Shown: positions 1 through 9,162, numbered from the stretch's first letter. The stretch: DNA of 64,000 nt from Desulfovibrionales bacterium (GCA_030156255.1 JASGMV010000003.1:48215-112214); one strand, 5' to 3'. The notes: generated by a model from the letters alone, not told the origin. Numbers and translations are program-made.

Positions 1-984
1 CATGGCGACGTGACGCTGGAAGTAGACCCTGCACAGGAAGAATTTTACGTTCGCGCCGTTGTTGAGGGAGAAAAAAACAAAAGCATCTGCATCATCGCCA
101 AAAGCCACACAAACATCGTGTACCTGGAAAAGAACGGAGAAATCCTGCTCGACAAGACGCTCGAATCCGTTTCCGCCGCATCCCGGGAATACGCTGTGGA
201 ACTCGAAAAATGCTCCCTCGGCGATCTTATCCGCCTGGCGGAGGAGGCCGACGACGAGGACCTCGCCTACATTCGCAAGGGTGTGGACATGAATCTTGAG
301 GCGTCCGCCAACGGACGGGGTCTGAAAAAAGTCGGCTTCAATCTCGACCGTCTGCTGGACCGCGGCGATCTCTCCGACGACGTATTCACCTCGACGAAAA
401 TCCTGGCCGCATACGCCACCGATGCGCGTATGGAAGGCCGCCCCATACCCGTCATGTCCAGTGGAGAATCCGGCAACCAAGGCATCGTGGCCATCCTGGT
501 CCCGTATAATTTCGGGAGACGGCGCAGTGTCCCTGACGACAAGATTTTACGCAGCATCGCCCTGTCCCATCTTCTGAACGCCTATGTCAAAATATTCACC
601 GGCGAGTTGTCCCCCATCTGCGGATGCGCCATCGCAGCCGGAGTGGGCGCCGCCGCCGCCATCGTCTACCAACTCGCGGGGGCCGACGTTCCGGCCATGT
701 CCCTCGCCATTAACAACCTTCTGGCGGACCTCGGCGGCATGTTCTGCGACGGGGCAAAAGGCGGCTGCGCCCTGAAGGTCGTCAGCTCCGTGGAATCGGC
801 CATCCGGTCGGCGTACATGGCCGTCAACCAGTATGGAATTACGGAAACGGATGGCTTCGTCGGTAAAACCGCCGAGGAAACCATCCGCAACCTGGCGCAG
901 ATCAGCACGGTCGGTATGGGGAAGGTGGACCCCGCCATTGTCGAGATCATGCTCCACAAACAACGGCAATGCGAATCCAGATAA
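1..984 (+). CDS. L-cysteine desulfidase / serine dehydratase-like protein (UPF0597 family), 5'-truncated by the window
   Basis: The frame is already open at base 1, so the N-terminus (roughly the first quarter of a family member of about 430 residues) lies outside the window; 327 residues remain. Family signatures seen are SSGESGNQGI, SPICGC and FCDGAKGGC; the conserved cysteines are the expected ligands of a catalytic Fe-S cluster. Known relatives (CyuA/YhaM, CdsB, SdaA-like proteins) eliminate H2S or water from cysteine or serine, giving pyruvate and ammonia through 2-aminoacrylate. A ridA gene 1.2 kb downstream, whose product hydrolyses such enamines and imines, fits that chemistry. The exact substrate (cysteine, serine or threonine) cannot be read from the sequence. 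The gene ends at TAA and is followed by a strong GC-rich hairpin. Confidence 0.85.
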   Translation, partial: HGDVTLEVDPAQEEFYVRAVVEGEKNKSICIIAKSHTNIVYLEKNGEILLDKTLESVSAASREYAVELEKCSLGDLIRLAEEADDEDLAYIRKGVDMNLEASANGRGLKKVGFNLDRLLDRGDLSDDVFTSTKILAAYATDARMEGRPIPVMSSGESGNQGIVAILVPYNFGRRRSVPDDKILRSIALSHLLNAYVKIFTGELSPICGCAIAAGVGAAAAIVYQLAGADVPAMSLAINNLLADLGGMFCDGAKGGCALKVVSSVESAIRSAYMAVNQYGITETDGFVGKTAEETIRNLAQISTVGMGKVDPAIVEIMLHKQRQCESR

Positions 985-1007
985 CAACGGCTTCCTCCAC
1001 TCACTCG

Positions 1008-1050
1008 TATCCCGGCGCCCAACACCAGCAACTTCAAGGGCGCCGGGATA
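1008..1050 (+). terminator. GC-rich hairpin downstream of the desulfidase gene
   Basis: A perfect 13-bp inverted repeat (1008-1020 with 1038-1050, arm TATCCCGGCGCCC) encloses a 17-nt loop, starting 24 bp after the stop codon. There is no clear U-tract, so it may be a weak or factor-assisted terminator or an mRNA 3'-end stabiliser. Confidence 0.5.
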
Positions 1051-1425
1051 ACGAGCCGGAAGTAAACGGAGCGCCGCTCCATGCTTCGCCCCGCGTTTTC
1101 GACGCGTACGCAGTAAGAATGCAGGGCCGGCCATACAATATTAAACCTTCACAGAGAGATAAAAATTGGATAATTACTTTTCGCGCAAGACGCTCGCACG
1201 CAGACTTGAGCGCTACGCTCCATTCCAAGTTGCGACGCAGTGTTGACGCAACACACGCAAAATTCTTCGCCAATGAAGTTTTCAATATGCGCGGAAGGAA
1301 CATCACTGCGTTGCATACTGCCCTACGTCCTTTCCGTCCGGACTCTGCGGCAATTTCCGACATTGCCCGCAAAACAGGTGGGCGCATGCACACAACAAAT
1401 GATCGAGCCACAGGAGTTTCCCGTT
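1051..1425. other. Intergenic region ahead of the GntR gene
   Basis: No gene is convincing here, although a frame upstream of the GntR start stays open from about 1240. A short palindrome GTGTTG-ACG-CAACAC at 1240-1254 could be an operator, and the region is locally AT-rich around 1130-1170, where a promoter could lie. I could not identify a well-spaced -35/-10 pair. Confidence 0.3.
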
Positions 1426-2040
1426 ATGGATCCCATCAGCATCTATGATGACATCAAGTCCAAAATCATCTGGCTCGACTTTCCTCCGGGAACCGTCCTC
1501 AACCAGTTGGACCTCGCCAAGGCGTACGGTGTGAGCAGATCTCCGGTCACGCTGGCTCTCGCCCGCCTGCATGTGGAGCAATGGGTCGTGCGCCAGGGTT
1601 CTCATTTCGTCGCCAGTCCACTGACGTTGGAGCGCATGCGGGAGATCACGGAAATCCGCTCGGTTTTGGAAATGCAGGCCAACGTTTGGGCCATGCACCG
1701 CATCACTCCCCAAGGACTGAACGCCCTCAAGGCCTTGGGGCGAGAAATCAAAAAAATCGAACAATCCTGCGGGAAAAAGAAAATGTTCCAGCTGGACTAC
1801 CGCTTCCACAGCCTGCTGTACCGTGAAGCGCGAAACCAGCAACTGGCGGTGCTGCTCGAACAGCTGCTGGGACACTACATTCGCTTCTGGTTGGCGGACC
1901 CAGGCGCAATCGACGTTGAGGAATTCTTCCACGAAGCCAATGAAATCATCACCGCCATCGAAACCCGCGACGAAATATCGTTGCGCGCCGCGACCGGTAT
2001 GCATATCAAGGTTTCTCTCAACAGGATCATGAATATTTAG
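1426..2040 (+). CDS. GntR-family transcriptional regulator, probably FCD-type
   Basis: 204 residues. An N-terminal winged-helix region (about residues 20-65, with the recognition-helix pattern YGVSRSPVTLALARL) is followed by an all-helical effector domain with the FCD-like pattern EIRSVLEMQA, LDYRFHSLLY and later histidines. Start chosen at ATG 1426, which has CAGGAG 9 bases upstream; an in-frame ATG at 1399 would add nine residues and lacks a comparable site. FCD regulators usually sense small carboxylates and control adjacent catabolic genes. The position between the desulfidase and ridA suggests it controls one or both, but this is inference. It is followed by a terminator at 2067. Confidence 0.85.
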   Translation: MDPISIYDDIKSKIIWLDFPPGTVLNQLDLAKAYGVSRSPVTLALARLHVEQWVVRQGSHFVASPLTLERMREITEIRSVLEMQANVWAMHRITPQGLNALKALGREIKKIEQSCGKKKMFQLDYRFHSLLYREARNQQLAVLLEQLLGHYIRFWLADPGAIDVEEFFHEANEIITAIETRDEISLRAATGMHIKVSLNRIMNI

Positions 2041-2066
2041 AACATGTTCTGGTTGTAAGGAGTCGA

Positions 2067-2100
2067 GGGAAGGGGAAGAATCCCTTCCCCCAAATTTCTT
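2067..2100 (+). terminator. Terminator after the GntR gene
   Basis: GGGAAGGG (2067-2074) pairs perfectly with CCCTTCCC (2082-2089) over a 7-nt loop, followed by CCAAATTTCTTT. It lies 27 bp after the regulator's stop codon and separates it from ridA. Confidence 0.6.
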
Positions 2101-2195
2101 TATCGGGGAATGGCTTGTCATCCGGCAAAAACGCCTTCCCGTCTTATGGGCTGCTTGAACGTTAACTTGCTCTACATTCTAATAAGGAGAAGACC

Positions 2196-2579
2196 ATGGG
2201 AAAGGAAATCGTTGCGACCACAGCGGCGCCATCGGCCATCGGCCCCTACTCACAGGGGGTGTGGGCCGGATCACTGCTTTTCGTTTCCGGACAGACCCCC
2301 ATAGACCCGGCGACCGGCGACGTGGTCAAGGGATCGGTGGTCGACCAGGCCCGGCAATCCTTCGCCAACGTGCAAGCCATTCTGAAAGCCGCCGGCCTCG
2401 GCATGGACAAGGTCGTCAAGTCCACGCTTTTCATCAAGGACATGAACAGCTTCACCGATATCAACAAGGTCTACGCGGAATTCTTCTCGACTCCGTATCC
2501 GGCCCGTTCCTGCGTCGAGGTCGCTCGCCTGCCCAAAGACGTGTTGGTCGAGCTGGAGGTCGTGGCCTCCAAGGACTAG
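2196..2579 (+). CDS. ridA: RidA family enamine/imine deaminase
   Basis: 127 residues, the normal length for the RidA/YjgF/UK114 family, and the frame is complete. Signatures include AIGPYSQGV near residue 15, VSGQTPIDP, and the C-terminal PARSCVEVARLPKDVLVELEVVA, which contains the conserved arginine that binds the substrate carboxylate. The family hydrolyses 2-iminobutanoate, 2-iminopropanoate and 2-aminoacrylate to 2-oxoacids and ammonia. A strong ribosome site (AAGGAG, 2184-2189) precedes ATG 2196. Nearby genes make these imines (the desulfidase/dehydratase) or use 2-oxoacids (2-oxoacid:ferredoxin oxidoreductase at 6.4-9.2 kb), so RidA may be a working pathway enzyme here rather than only a damage-control protein. 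Confidence 0.95.
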   Translation: MGKEIVATTAAPSAIGPYSQGVWAGSLLFVSGQTPIDPATGDVVKGSVVDQARQSFANVQAILKAAGLGMDKVVKSTLFIKDMNSFTDINKVYAEFFSTPYPARSCVEVARLPKDVLVELEVVASKD

Positions 2580-2611
2580 CATCTCGGGAGGCGGCGAGGC
2601 AACGCATGGGA

Positions 2612-2644
2612 GCTCCTGGAGAAGACCACGTTTTCTCCAGGAGC
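2612..2644. terminator. Hairpin between convergent ridA and sigma-54 activator genes
   Basis: A perfect 12-bp inverted repeat, GCTCCTGGAGAA (2612-2623) with its complement at 2633-2644, and a 9-nt loop, placed between two convergent genes. It probably serves as a bidirectional terminator, although neither side has a long T-run. Confidence 0.6.
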
Positions 2645-2721
2645 ATTGCTTGAAATGAAAGGCTCGTTGCAAACGTATCGCGCTATAATTGAAAACCGGG
2701 ACGGTCCTGGAGCGACCGCGC

Positions 2722-4641
2722 TCAAAGCCCCTGCTCGGAGGCGATCTTCCAAATGGTGGTTCGACTGACGCCGAGCTGTTTCGCCAACCCGCCCTTGTTC
2801 CCCCCGTTTCGCTCCAACAGGGATGCGACGATCTGGGCCTGCATGTCCTTCATGCTCCCGACCCGCAAGGTAACCGTATCGGCCGACTCCTCGCCGCACA
2901 CCGCATCCTCGCGCCGCTCCATATGCTCCCGCAAGGTTTCGGCCACAAAGCGGTCAAAATCCTCGCAATCATCATAAAGCACCACAAGCTTCTCAAGAAA
3001 ATACTCCAGCTCCCGCACGTTGCCCGGCCAGGAGTAGGCCTGCAGGCGGCGCAGGCTTGTTTTGGAAAGCAAGGGCATGTTGCGCCCGTGCGCGGCGTTC
3101 TTCAGCGGGATGAAACTCCTGGCGAGATCGTCGATGTCCTCGGCGCGTTCTCGCAGAGGGGGAAGGGTCAGGTTGAGGAGGTCAAGCCGAAAGTAAAGGT
3201 CCCTCCGGAAGCGACCGTCGAGCACAAGCTTATAAAGATTCTTGTTGGTGGCCGCGATGACCCGAACATCGACATGGATGATGCGCCCTCCGCCGATGCG
3301 CAAGATCTCCTTCTCATTGATCGCCCGCAACAGCCTGCTCTGGAGGAGCGAAGAAATCTCTCCGATTTCATCCAAAAAAATCGTTCCGTTGTGCGCCAGT
3401 TCGAACAGACCGGCCTTGCCCCCTTTCTTGGCTCCGGTGAACGCGCCTTCTTCGTAGCCGAACAGCTCGCTTTCCAGCAGGCTCTCCGGCAACGCAGCGC
3501 AGTTGATGGCCACGAACGGCCCCTGGGCGCGATCGCTCGCATTGTGGACGCTGTGGGCGAAAAGCTCCTTTCCGGCGCCCGTCTCGCCCTCGATCAGCAC
3601 CGAAACGCTTGTAGCGCTGAATCGCCTTGCGCGCTCGACAGTCTTCCGAATGGCCTGGCTTGAACCGATAATGTCCCCGAAGGAGCGCCGAGCCACCAGT
3701 CCCTTGCTGTGCAGCTGCATCCTTGTGCTGGTTTCCAATTTCTGGATGTAGGAAACATCCTGAAAGGTCATGATCGACTCTTCCAGTTCGTCGTTCACAT
3801 CCAGAGGGATGCGGTTGAACATGAGCGAGGTCTTTTTGTGGTGCAAAAGCCGGTTCACCACAAAACGGCCGTCGCCGTAAAGGCTTCGCAAAATCGGCGA
3901 TGTTGCAGGATCGTCGAGGCTTTTCCCTATCATGTTCTGAGCGTCGATGTGCAGGATGTTTTCCGCCGCCTCGTTCACCGCCTGGACGACGAGATTCTTG
4001 TCACAGGAAACAATGCCCTCATTGGAGTAGTGGATGAGGTTCTTTAGCCGCCGGGCCTCAATCTTTTCCCGCTTGTTCGCGTCCACGATGTTTTTGGCCG
4101 TCAATATGGCTTTGCGGAGATTCTGGATATTCGACCGAATCAGTATGTAGTTCAGTCCGTTCTCTACGGCCATATCTCGGGTGCAGCTGCCGAACCCCAT
4201 CAAGGTCGCTTCCTTCATCGCCAAGGCTTTGTTGATCTGCGCGATGAAATCTTCCTTGTTGGCGTAGGGATAAAGAACGTGCGGAACGTCGGAAAAAAGC
4301 CGGGCCAGACTGCGAAGCTCGATTTCAAGCTCCCCCCGGTAACAGACAATGGCCAGAGGCGCGGCGAACTTCCGCGCTTTTTCAAAGGCTTTCAAAAAAT
4401 CCGCCACGGTGATCCTGACCGGCGCCACGGGAATGGAGACCTCCTCGCCGATGGAAACGGCGGTGCCCCCCTGGCTGACGATCACATCGTAGCGGCCCGC
4501 CACGCTTTTGGCGTGCAGATGGCCGTCGCTCATGATGCCGCCCTGAATGATGTCCATGGGAGCATCCAACCGCTGGGAAAGAATTCGGGCGCCGTTGGCC
4601 AAGGCGGGGTAGGTGGAAACAAAAAGAATCCTCGGATCCAT
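2722..4641 (-). CDS. Sigma-54-dependent activator with PrpR_N sensor, PAS, AAA+ and Fis-type HTH
   Basis: 639 residues. The domains in order are PrpR_N (about 1-175; the family binds small organic acids or CoA-derived metabolites), a PAS-like domain (about 190-300), an AAA+ domain with Walker A GETGAGKE, the sigma-54 contact loop GAFTGA and Walker B IFLDEIGE, and a C-terminal Fis-type helix-turn-helix ending near VSRTTIWKI. Start chosen at the ATG whose first base is 4641, because GGAGG lies about 8-10 bases upstream; an upstream in-frame ATG at 4686 has no such site. It is divergent from the DASS/oxidoreductase operon, whose promoter is of sigma-54 type, so it is the obvious activator of that operon. 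It is related in architecture to the protein at 36961-38916. Confidence 0.93.
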   Translation of the reverse strand: MDPRILFVSTYPALANGARILSQRLDAPMDIIQGGIMSDGHLHAKSVAGRYDVIVSQGGTAVSIGEEVSIPVAPVRITVADFLKAFEKARKFAAPLAIVCYRGELEIELRSLARLFSDVPHVLYPYANKEDFIAQINKALAMKEATLMGFGSCTRDMAVENGLNYILIRSNIQNLRKAILTAKNIVDANKREKIEARRLKNLIHYSNEGIVSCDKNLVVQAVNEAAENILHIDAQNMIGKSLDDPATSPILRSLYGDGRFVVNRLLHHKKTSLMFNRIPLDVNDELEESIMTFQDVSYIQKLETSTRMQLHSKGLVARRSFGDIIGSSQAIRKTVERARRFSATSVSVLIEGETGAGKELFAHSVHNASDRAQGPFVAINCAALPESLLESELFGYEEGAFTGAKKGGKAGLFELAHNGTIFLDEIGEISSLLQSRLLRAINEKEILRIGGGRIIHVDVRVIAATNKNLYKLVLDGRFRRDLYFRLDLLNLTLPPLRERAEDIDDLARSFIPLKNAAHGRNMPLLSKTSLRRLQAYSWPGNVRELEYFLEKLVVLYDDCEDFDRFVAETLREHMERREDAVCGEESADTVTLRVGSMKDMQAQIVASLLERNGGNKGGLAKQLGVSRTTIWKIASEQGL

Positions 4642-4725
4642 GCAGGCATTCCTCCAATCACGGAAAGGGCAGGGCGCTCGTCGCACTGTGGCTGAGACGG
4701 CTCATCCAACGCCGTACGCCCCGAC

Positions 4726-4764
4726 ACGTTCACAATATAAACGTCTTTTTAATATTTTGAACGT
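4726..4764. promoter_or_regulatory. Candidate upstream activator site (inverted repeat)
   Basis: Arms ACGTTCACAATAT (4726-4738) and ATATTTTGAACGT (4752-4764) match in 12 of 13 positions around a 13-nt spacer. The site lies about 100-135 bp upstream of the -24/-12 promoter at 4860, the usual distance for an enhancer-binding protein, and in the intergenic region next to the activator gene. Assignment to that activator is inference. Confidence 0.55.
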
Positions 4765-4859
4765 ACTCAATAAGGTCGTCCCGAGTCAATGCATCTCCGC
4801 CGCAGAGTAAAACTTGTAAATACAGACTATTACGTCATAAAACTCCATACCCATCCATC

Positions 4860-4875
4860 AGGCACGCCTCTTGCT
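4860..4875 (+). promoter_or_regulatory. Sigma-54 (-24/-12) promoter of the transporter/oxidoreductase operon
   Basis: The sequence aGGCACG-CCTC-TTGCT matches the consensus TGGCACG-N4-TTGCW at all but the first base. GG is at 4861-4862 and GC at 4873-4874, the required spacing. Transcription should start near 4885, which rules out the in-frame ATG at 4878 as the start codon of the transporter. Confidence 0.8.
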
Positions 4876-4985
4876 CAATGCATGAGGCCGCCGGGAGGAC
4901 GAACCACTCTCGTCGCGGACATTATTGCATGCATGTTGAAGACAGAATGAGTTGTTTGTGCATGCATAGCATCAAGGCGATTTTC

Positions 4986-6398
4986 ATGGACTGTGTTCAA
5001 ACAAGACCTGGACGCATAAGCGTCGCCATTTCGATCCTCGCCATCGTCGCAGGCGTATGGATCGCTTATTTGCCGCCGCCGGACGGGCTTGCGCCCACAG
5101 CCATGCGCGCCTTTGGCGTGATCACCTGGGCCGTGGGCTGGTGGATATCCCAAATCGTCCCCGAATACGTCACCGCCATGATGATGTGCACCTTGCTCGT
5201 AGGCGTGAAGGCGGTGGACTTCAACACGGCCTTCGCCAATTTTTCCAGTTCGGGCTGGTGGATCATGGTCGGCGCCTTCGGGCTGGGGGCCGTGGCGGCC
5301 CGGACAGGCCTGCTCCGGCGCATTTCCCTTTGGGTGCTGCGGCTGTTCCCGCCCACATTCACCGGGCAGGTGCTCGGGCTGATCAGCTCGGGCACGATCA
5401 TCGGCCTGCTTGTCCCGAGCATGAACGCCAAAGCCGCCATGTCGTCGCCCATTGCGCTGGCCATCAGCGACTCCTTGGGCGTGCGCCGCAAAAGCGACGC
5501 CGCCGCCGGGCTCTTCGGGGCCTGTTACACGGGCTTCGTGCTCATGGGGCATATCTTCCTCAGCGGCTCCTTCAGCCATTACGCACTGATCGCCACCCTC
5601 CCCAAGCAGTACCAGCACGTCACATGGATGGACTGGTTCGTTTGGTCGTTGCCTTGGGGCGTGTTCACCGCCGTGACCATGACCGCGGCCATTCTTATTC
5701 TGTACCGGCCCAAGGAGGCGATTTCCCTGCCCGAAGGCTATGGCCGGCGGCAACTGGAGCAACTCGGCCCCATAACCCGGGAGGAGAAAGCCGTGTTGAT
5801 CGTCCTGGTCGGCGCTCTGGGGATGTGGATGACCGAATCGCTCCACCACATCCCCTCGGGAGTGGTGGCGATTTCCGCCATGTGCGTGCTGCTCGGCATG
5901 GGCGTCATGACCCGCGACGACTTCAAAAGCGGCATCGAGTGGCCGGCCATCATGCTCATCGGCTGCATGCTCAACAGCCGAATCATTAATTCCTTGGGCC
6001 TGGACGCATACCTGGTGGCCAACCTCAAGCCGTTTTTGTCCACGCTGCTCAGCAGTCCGGCGCTTTTCATCGTCGCCGTTGCGGTCTCCCTCTATGTCGT
6101 CAAATTCGCCATCACCAATCAGACGGCCACCGCCGTGATTTACTGCCTCATCCTCGCACCCGCCCTTCCCAGCTTCGGCATGCACCCCTGGATCATAGCG
6201 TTCGTCTCCTTCTGCGCCGGCGGGATATGGATCATGGCCTACACCAACACCATTTATCTTTGCGCCCAATTCGGCACGCACAGATTGATGGTCACCGACA
6301 GATCCATGTTGAAGCTCAACACCGTCTATATGTTTATCATCATAGCCGGGTGTTTAATCTGTATCCCTTATTGGAAATATCTTGGACTCATTCAGTAA
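4986..6398 (+). CDS. DASS/SLC13-family anion or dicarboxylate symporter
   Basis: 470 residues, very hydrophobic, with about a dozen predicted membrane segments beginning near residue 12. The conserved region near the C-terminus includes FAITNQTATAV, resembling the SNT/ITNT-type Na+ and carboxylate binding motifs of the divalent anion:sodium symporter family, and an equivalent first-half motif around LVPSMNAKAAM. Start chosen at ATG 4986, which has AAGG at 8 bases and leads directly into the first membrane helix. The frame is open further upstream (ATGs at 4878, 4929, 4947, 4962), but the sigma-54 promoter puts the transcript start after 4878. It is the first gene of the operon, so its substrate probably feeds the oxidoreductase, or it exports the product. 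The substrate is not identifiable from sequence. Confidence 0.85.
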   Translation: MDCVQTRPGRISVAISILAIVAGVWIAYLPPPDGLAPTAMRAFGVITWAVGWWISQIVPEYVTAMMMCTLLVGVKAVDFNTAFANFSSSGWWIMVGAFGLGAVAARTGLLRRISLWVLRLFPPTFTGQVLGLISSGTIIGLLVPSMNAKAAMSSPIALAISDSLGVRRKSDAAAGLFGACYTGFVLMGHIFLSGSFSHYALIATLPKQYQHVTWMDWFVWSLPWGVFTAVTMTAAILILYRPKEAISLPEGYGRRQLEQLGPITREEKAVLIVLVGALGMWMTESLHHIPSGVVAISAMCVLLGMGVMTRDDFKSGIEWPAIMLIGCMLNSRIINSLGLDAYLVANLKPFLSTLLSSPALFIVAVAVSLYVVKFAITNQTATAVIYCLILAPALPSFGMHPWIIAFVSFCAGGIWIMAYTNTIYLCAQFGTHRLMVTDRSMLKLNTVYMFIIIAGCLICIPYWKYLGLIQ

Positions 6399-6414
6399 CA
6401 AGCCGGAGAACACG

Positions 6415-7542
6415 ATGAAGAAAAACCAACGGCTCATACAAGGCAACGAAGCGATCGCCTTCGGCGCATTCTACGCCGGCGCCCGCTTCTACGCCGGCTA
6501 CCCCATCACGCCCTCCTCGGAAATCGCGGAAATATGCTCCCGCGAACTTCCCGGCCTTGGCGGATTCTACATGCAAATGGAGGACGAACTCGCCAGCATG
6601 GGCGCCATCATCGGCGCCTCGCTGGCCGGATCCAAATCCTTCACCGCCACCAGTGGACCCGGCTTTTCCCTCATGCAGGAAAACCTCGGCGTAGCCATCA
6701 TCGGCGAAGTTCCCATCGTCGTCATCGACGTGCAGCGCTCCGGCCCCAGCACCGGCTTGGCCACCAAACCCGCCCAGTCGGATTTCATGCAAATCCGCTG
6801 GGGGCGCCACGGCGACCAGGCGATCATCGCCCTGGCGCCAGCCACGGTGCGGGAATGCTTCGAATTCACGGTTCTGGCGTTCAATCTCGCCGAAAAATAC
6901 CGGACCCCGGTGGTGTTGGCGCCGGATGAAATCATCGGACACATGCGGGAGAACATGGAGATTCCCGAACCCGGCGAATTGCCCGTCGTGGAGCGGACCG
7001 AGCCCCAAGGCGAGCCTGCGGACTACCGGCCTTTCTGCTTCAAGGAGGGCTGCGTTCACCCCCTGGCCAACTATGGAAGCGAGCGTATCTACCACGTCAC
7101 CAGCTCCATGAACGGAGAGGACGGATTCAGCAACAACTCCCCCGAAAACGCCGCCCGCCGCGTGGCCCAACTACACACCAAGCTCGACGCCGGCCGCGAG
7201 GACATCGTCATGACCGAAAGCTTTGACGTGGAGGGCTGCGAAACATTGATCGTCGCCTCGGGGGCGCCTGTCCGGGCGGCGCGCTCCGCAGCCAAAGACG
7301 CACGAGCCAAAGGCCTCAAGGTCGGCGTGCTCCAGCTCAAGACCGTCTGGCCTTTCCCGGAGTTGGAGATCGCCGCTGCGGCCAAGAACGCACGCCGAAT
7401 CATCGTGCCGGAAATGAACTACTCCGGACAGTTGGCGGGCGAAGTCCGCAAGCTGGTCAACGACAAGAACATGGTGCGGCAGGTCAACAGTTACAACGGA
7501 CAAATCATCTTTCCGGCGCAAATCGCGCAGGCAATCCAGTAG
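6415..7542 (+). CDS. 2-oxoacid:ferredoxin oxidoreductase, alpha subunit
   Basis: 375 residues. The N-terminal pyrimidine-binding domain carries YPITPSSE near residue 26 and TSGPGFSLMQE near residue 80, as in KorA/VorB alpha subunits. The C-terminal transketolase-like domain contains the LKTVWPFPE motif. With the next three genes it forms a four-subunit enzyme that decarboxylates a 2-oxoacid, attaches the acyl group to CoA and reduces ferredoxin. Start at ATG 6415 with GGAG 8 bases upstream, 16 bp after the transporter stop. Candidate substrates are 2-oxobutyrate, branched-chain 2-oxoacids or 2-oxoglutarate; the neighbouring phosphotransbutyrylase and butyrate kinase favour a short-chain acyl product. 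Confidence 0.92.
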   Translation: MKKNQRLIQGNEAIAFGAFYAGARFYAGYPITPSSEIAEICSRELPGLGGFYMQMEDELASMGAIIGASLAGSKSFTATSGPGFSLMQENLGVAIIGEVPIVVIDVQRSGPSTGLATKPAQSDFMQIRWGRHGDQAIIALAPATVRECFEFTVLAFNLAEKYRTPVVLAPDEIIGHMRENMEIPEPGELPVVERTEPQGEPADYRPFCFKEGCVHPLANYGSERIYHVTSSMNGEDGFSNNSPENAARRVAQLHTKLDAGREDIVMTESFDVEGCETLIVASGAPVRAARSAAKDARAKGLKVGVLQLKTVWPFPELEIAAAAKNARRIIVPEMNYSGQLAGEVRKLVNDKNMVRQVNSYNGQIIFPAQIAQAIQ

Positions 7543-7553
7543 GGAGGCGATTC

Positions 7554-8381
7554 ATGGCCCATGCGACCGGCATGAAATATCTGAAGCAAGACGCACTGCC
7601 CCACATGTGGTGCGCCGGTTGCGGCAACGGCGTCGTGCTCGGCGCGCTTGCTCGCGCCTTTGAAGAACTTGACCTTGCCCCTGAGGACATCGTGGCCGTC
7701 ACGGGGATCGGTTGCTGGGGCAAAGCCGACGACTATCTGGCGGTCAACGCCCTGCACACGACCCATGGCCGGGCTCTGGCCTACGCCACCGGCGTCAAGG
7801 CTTCCAATCCGAAGCTGCGCGTCGTGGCCCTCATGGGCGACGGAGACGGCGCAACCATCGGCGGCAACCATCTCATTCACTCCGCCCGGCGCAATATGCC
7901 CCTGACTGCGATCATCGTGAACAACTACAACTACGGCATGACCGGCGGCCAATTTTCCGCCACCACGCCCGCCAACGCCTTCACCAGCACTTCCGTGGGC
8001 AGCAACCCCGAACGGGCGTTCGACATCTGCGAACTCGCGCGCGCGGCCGGCGCCAATTACGTGGCCCGGGAAACCAGCGCCGCGGGCATGAAGCTGAAAA
8101 ATCGCATCAAGGAAGCCCTCGAAGCCCCGGGATTCTCCCTGGTGGAGGCTATCAGCCCCTGCACCACGCAGTTCGGACCCAAAAACAACATGCGCCGCCC
8201 GGTGGACATGTTCGAATGGCTCAAGGCCAAAGGCCTGCCTGCGTCCAAGTACGACAAGATGGTCCATCCCGAACAGGAAGGCTTTTTCAAGACCGGCGTG
8301 CTGGTCAACCGCGACGCGCCGGATTTCATCACCCGGTACGAAGCCATGCGCTCCCGCATGCAGGCCGGGGGAAGGGAGTAA
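7554..8381 (+). CDS. 2-oxoacid:ferredoxin oxidoreductase, beta (TPP-binding) subunit
   Basis: 275 residues, typical for the KorB/VorA family. It has the cluster-adjacent motif WCAGCGNG near residue 15 and the thiamine diphosphate/Mg motif beginning MGDGDG at about residue 95 and ending at NNYNYGMTGGQ. It holds the cofactor at which decarboxylation takes place. The GGGAGG ribosome site is 6 bases before ATG 7554, and the gene follows the alpha subunit by 11 bp. The order alpha-beta-gamma-delta differs from the usual pyruvate enzyme fusion (a single chain of about 1170 residues), supporting a non-pyruvate or broad 2-oxoacid specificity. Confidence 0.93.
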   Translation: MAHATGMKYLKQDALPHMWCAGCGNGVVLGALARAFEELDLAPEDIVAVTGIGCWGKADDYLAVNALHTTHGRALAYATGVKASNPKLRVVALMGDGDGATIGGNHLIHSARRNMPLTAIIVNNYNYGMTGGQFSATTPANAFTSTSVGSNPERAFDICELARAAGANYVARETSAAGMKLKNRIKEALEAPGFSLVEAISPCTTQFGPKNNMRRPVDMFEWLKAKGLPASKYDKMVHPEQEGFFKTGVLVNRDAPDFITRYEAMRSRMQAGGRE

Positions 8382-8386
8382 AAAAC

Positions 8387-8929
8387 ATGCAGCGGAATTA
8401 CGAGTTGATTATGGCGGGCAGCGGAGGACAAGGGCTTGTCTTTCTGTCGTCCCTCCTGGCCCAGGCCGTCATTGAAGACGGCGGCAACGTGGCTCAGACC
8501 CAAAGCTACGGCATCGCCCAGCGCGGCGGCTTCATTTCCGCCGAGATCGTGGCCTCCGACGAGGAAATCCTCTTTCAGCAAGTGGTGAAGCCAAGCCTGG
8601 TCGTGGTTCTGCACGAATGCGCGGGATCGCGCTACGACGCCGTAGCCGCGCCCGTGCTCTACGATAGCAGCCTGCTGGCCGAAAAATCCCGGCCCAACAA
8701 CTGGAAGGGCGTCCCCTTCTCCCTGATCGCGGCGGACTTGAACGCGCCGAAAGCGGCGAACATGGCGGCTCTCGGGGCCATCATTCAGACCGTTCCCGTG
8801 GCCAGCCTCGATGCCGTGGCCGCCGTCGTTGAACGCCGTTTCGCGCCCGCCGTGGCGAAAATCAATCTCACCGCCGTTAAAAACGGCATGTCGGCGGCGA
8901 AGCAAGTTTCACAGGGGGGCCGCTCATGA
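8387..8929 (+). CDS. 2-oxoacid:ferredoxin oxidoreductase, gamma subunit
   Basis: 180 residues, the expected size. The N-terminal motif GSGGQGLVFLSSLLAQA and the later QSYGIAQRGG are hallmarks of the POR/KOR gamma domain that binds CoA. It starts at ATG 8387, with GGGAG upstream, 5 bp after the beta subunit. Its stop codon overlaps the start of the ferredoxin-like delta subunit (ATGA, 8926-8929), so the two are translationally coupled. Confidence 0.92.
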   Translation: MQRNYELIMAGSGGQGLVFLSSLLAQAVIEDGGNVAQTQSYGIAQRGGFISAEIVASDEEILFQQVVKPSLVVVLHECAGSRYDAVAAPVLYDSSLLAEKSRPNNWKGVPFSLIAADLNAPKAANMAALGAIIQTVPVASLDAVAAVVERRFAPAVAKINLTAVKNGMSAAKQVSQGGRS

Positions 8930-9162
8930 GCAACAAGACCAAGACATTCGTCGTGGAAATCGATCCGGAGCGATGCAAGGCCTGCGGCTATTGCAAGCAC
9001 GAATGTCCCCGCGACGTCTTTGAAGAAACGAAGGAACTCAACGCCGGAGGTTATCACCCAATGTCCGTTGAGCGCCCGGGAAACTGCATAGGTTGCCTCA
9101 CCTGCCTTATGATCTGTCCTGATTTCGCCATCACCGTCAATGAAGAATCATCCTCTCGATAA
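8926..9162 (+). CDS. 2-oxoacid:ferredoxin oxidoreductase, delta subunit (2x[4Fe-4S] ferredoxin)
   Basis: 78 residues with two cysteine clusters, CKACGYCKHECP near residue 16 and CIGCLTCLMICP near residue 52, each CxxCxxCxxxCP. It carries electrons from the TPP site to external ferredoxin. It overlaps the gamma subunit by 4 bases and has a GGGGGG stretch as ribosome site. Confidence 0.93.
   Translation: MSNKTKTFVVEIDPERCKACGYCKHECPRDVFEETKELNAGGYHPMSVERPGNCIGCLTCLMICPDFAITVNEESSSR

Noticed and set aside
1240..1425. Longer start for the GntR regulator from 1240
   Set aside because: Would add about 60 residues not found in the family; ATG 1426 has a good ribosome site.
2120..2136. Sigma-54-like sequence TGGCTTG..CCGGC before ridA
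   Set aside because: The GG and GC elements are one base too far apart, and the match is poor elsewhere.
4878..4985. N-terminal extension of the transporter from ATG 4878
   Set aside because: Lies upstream of the start of transcription expected from the sigma-54 promoter, and the extra residues do not look like a transporter N-terminus.
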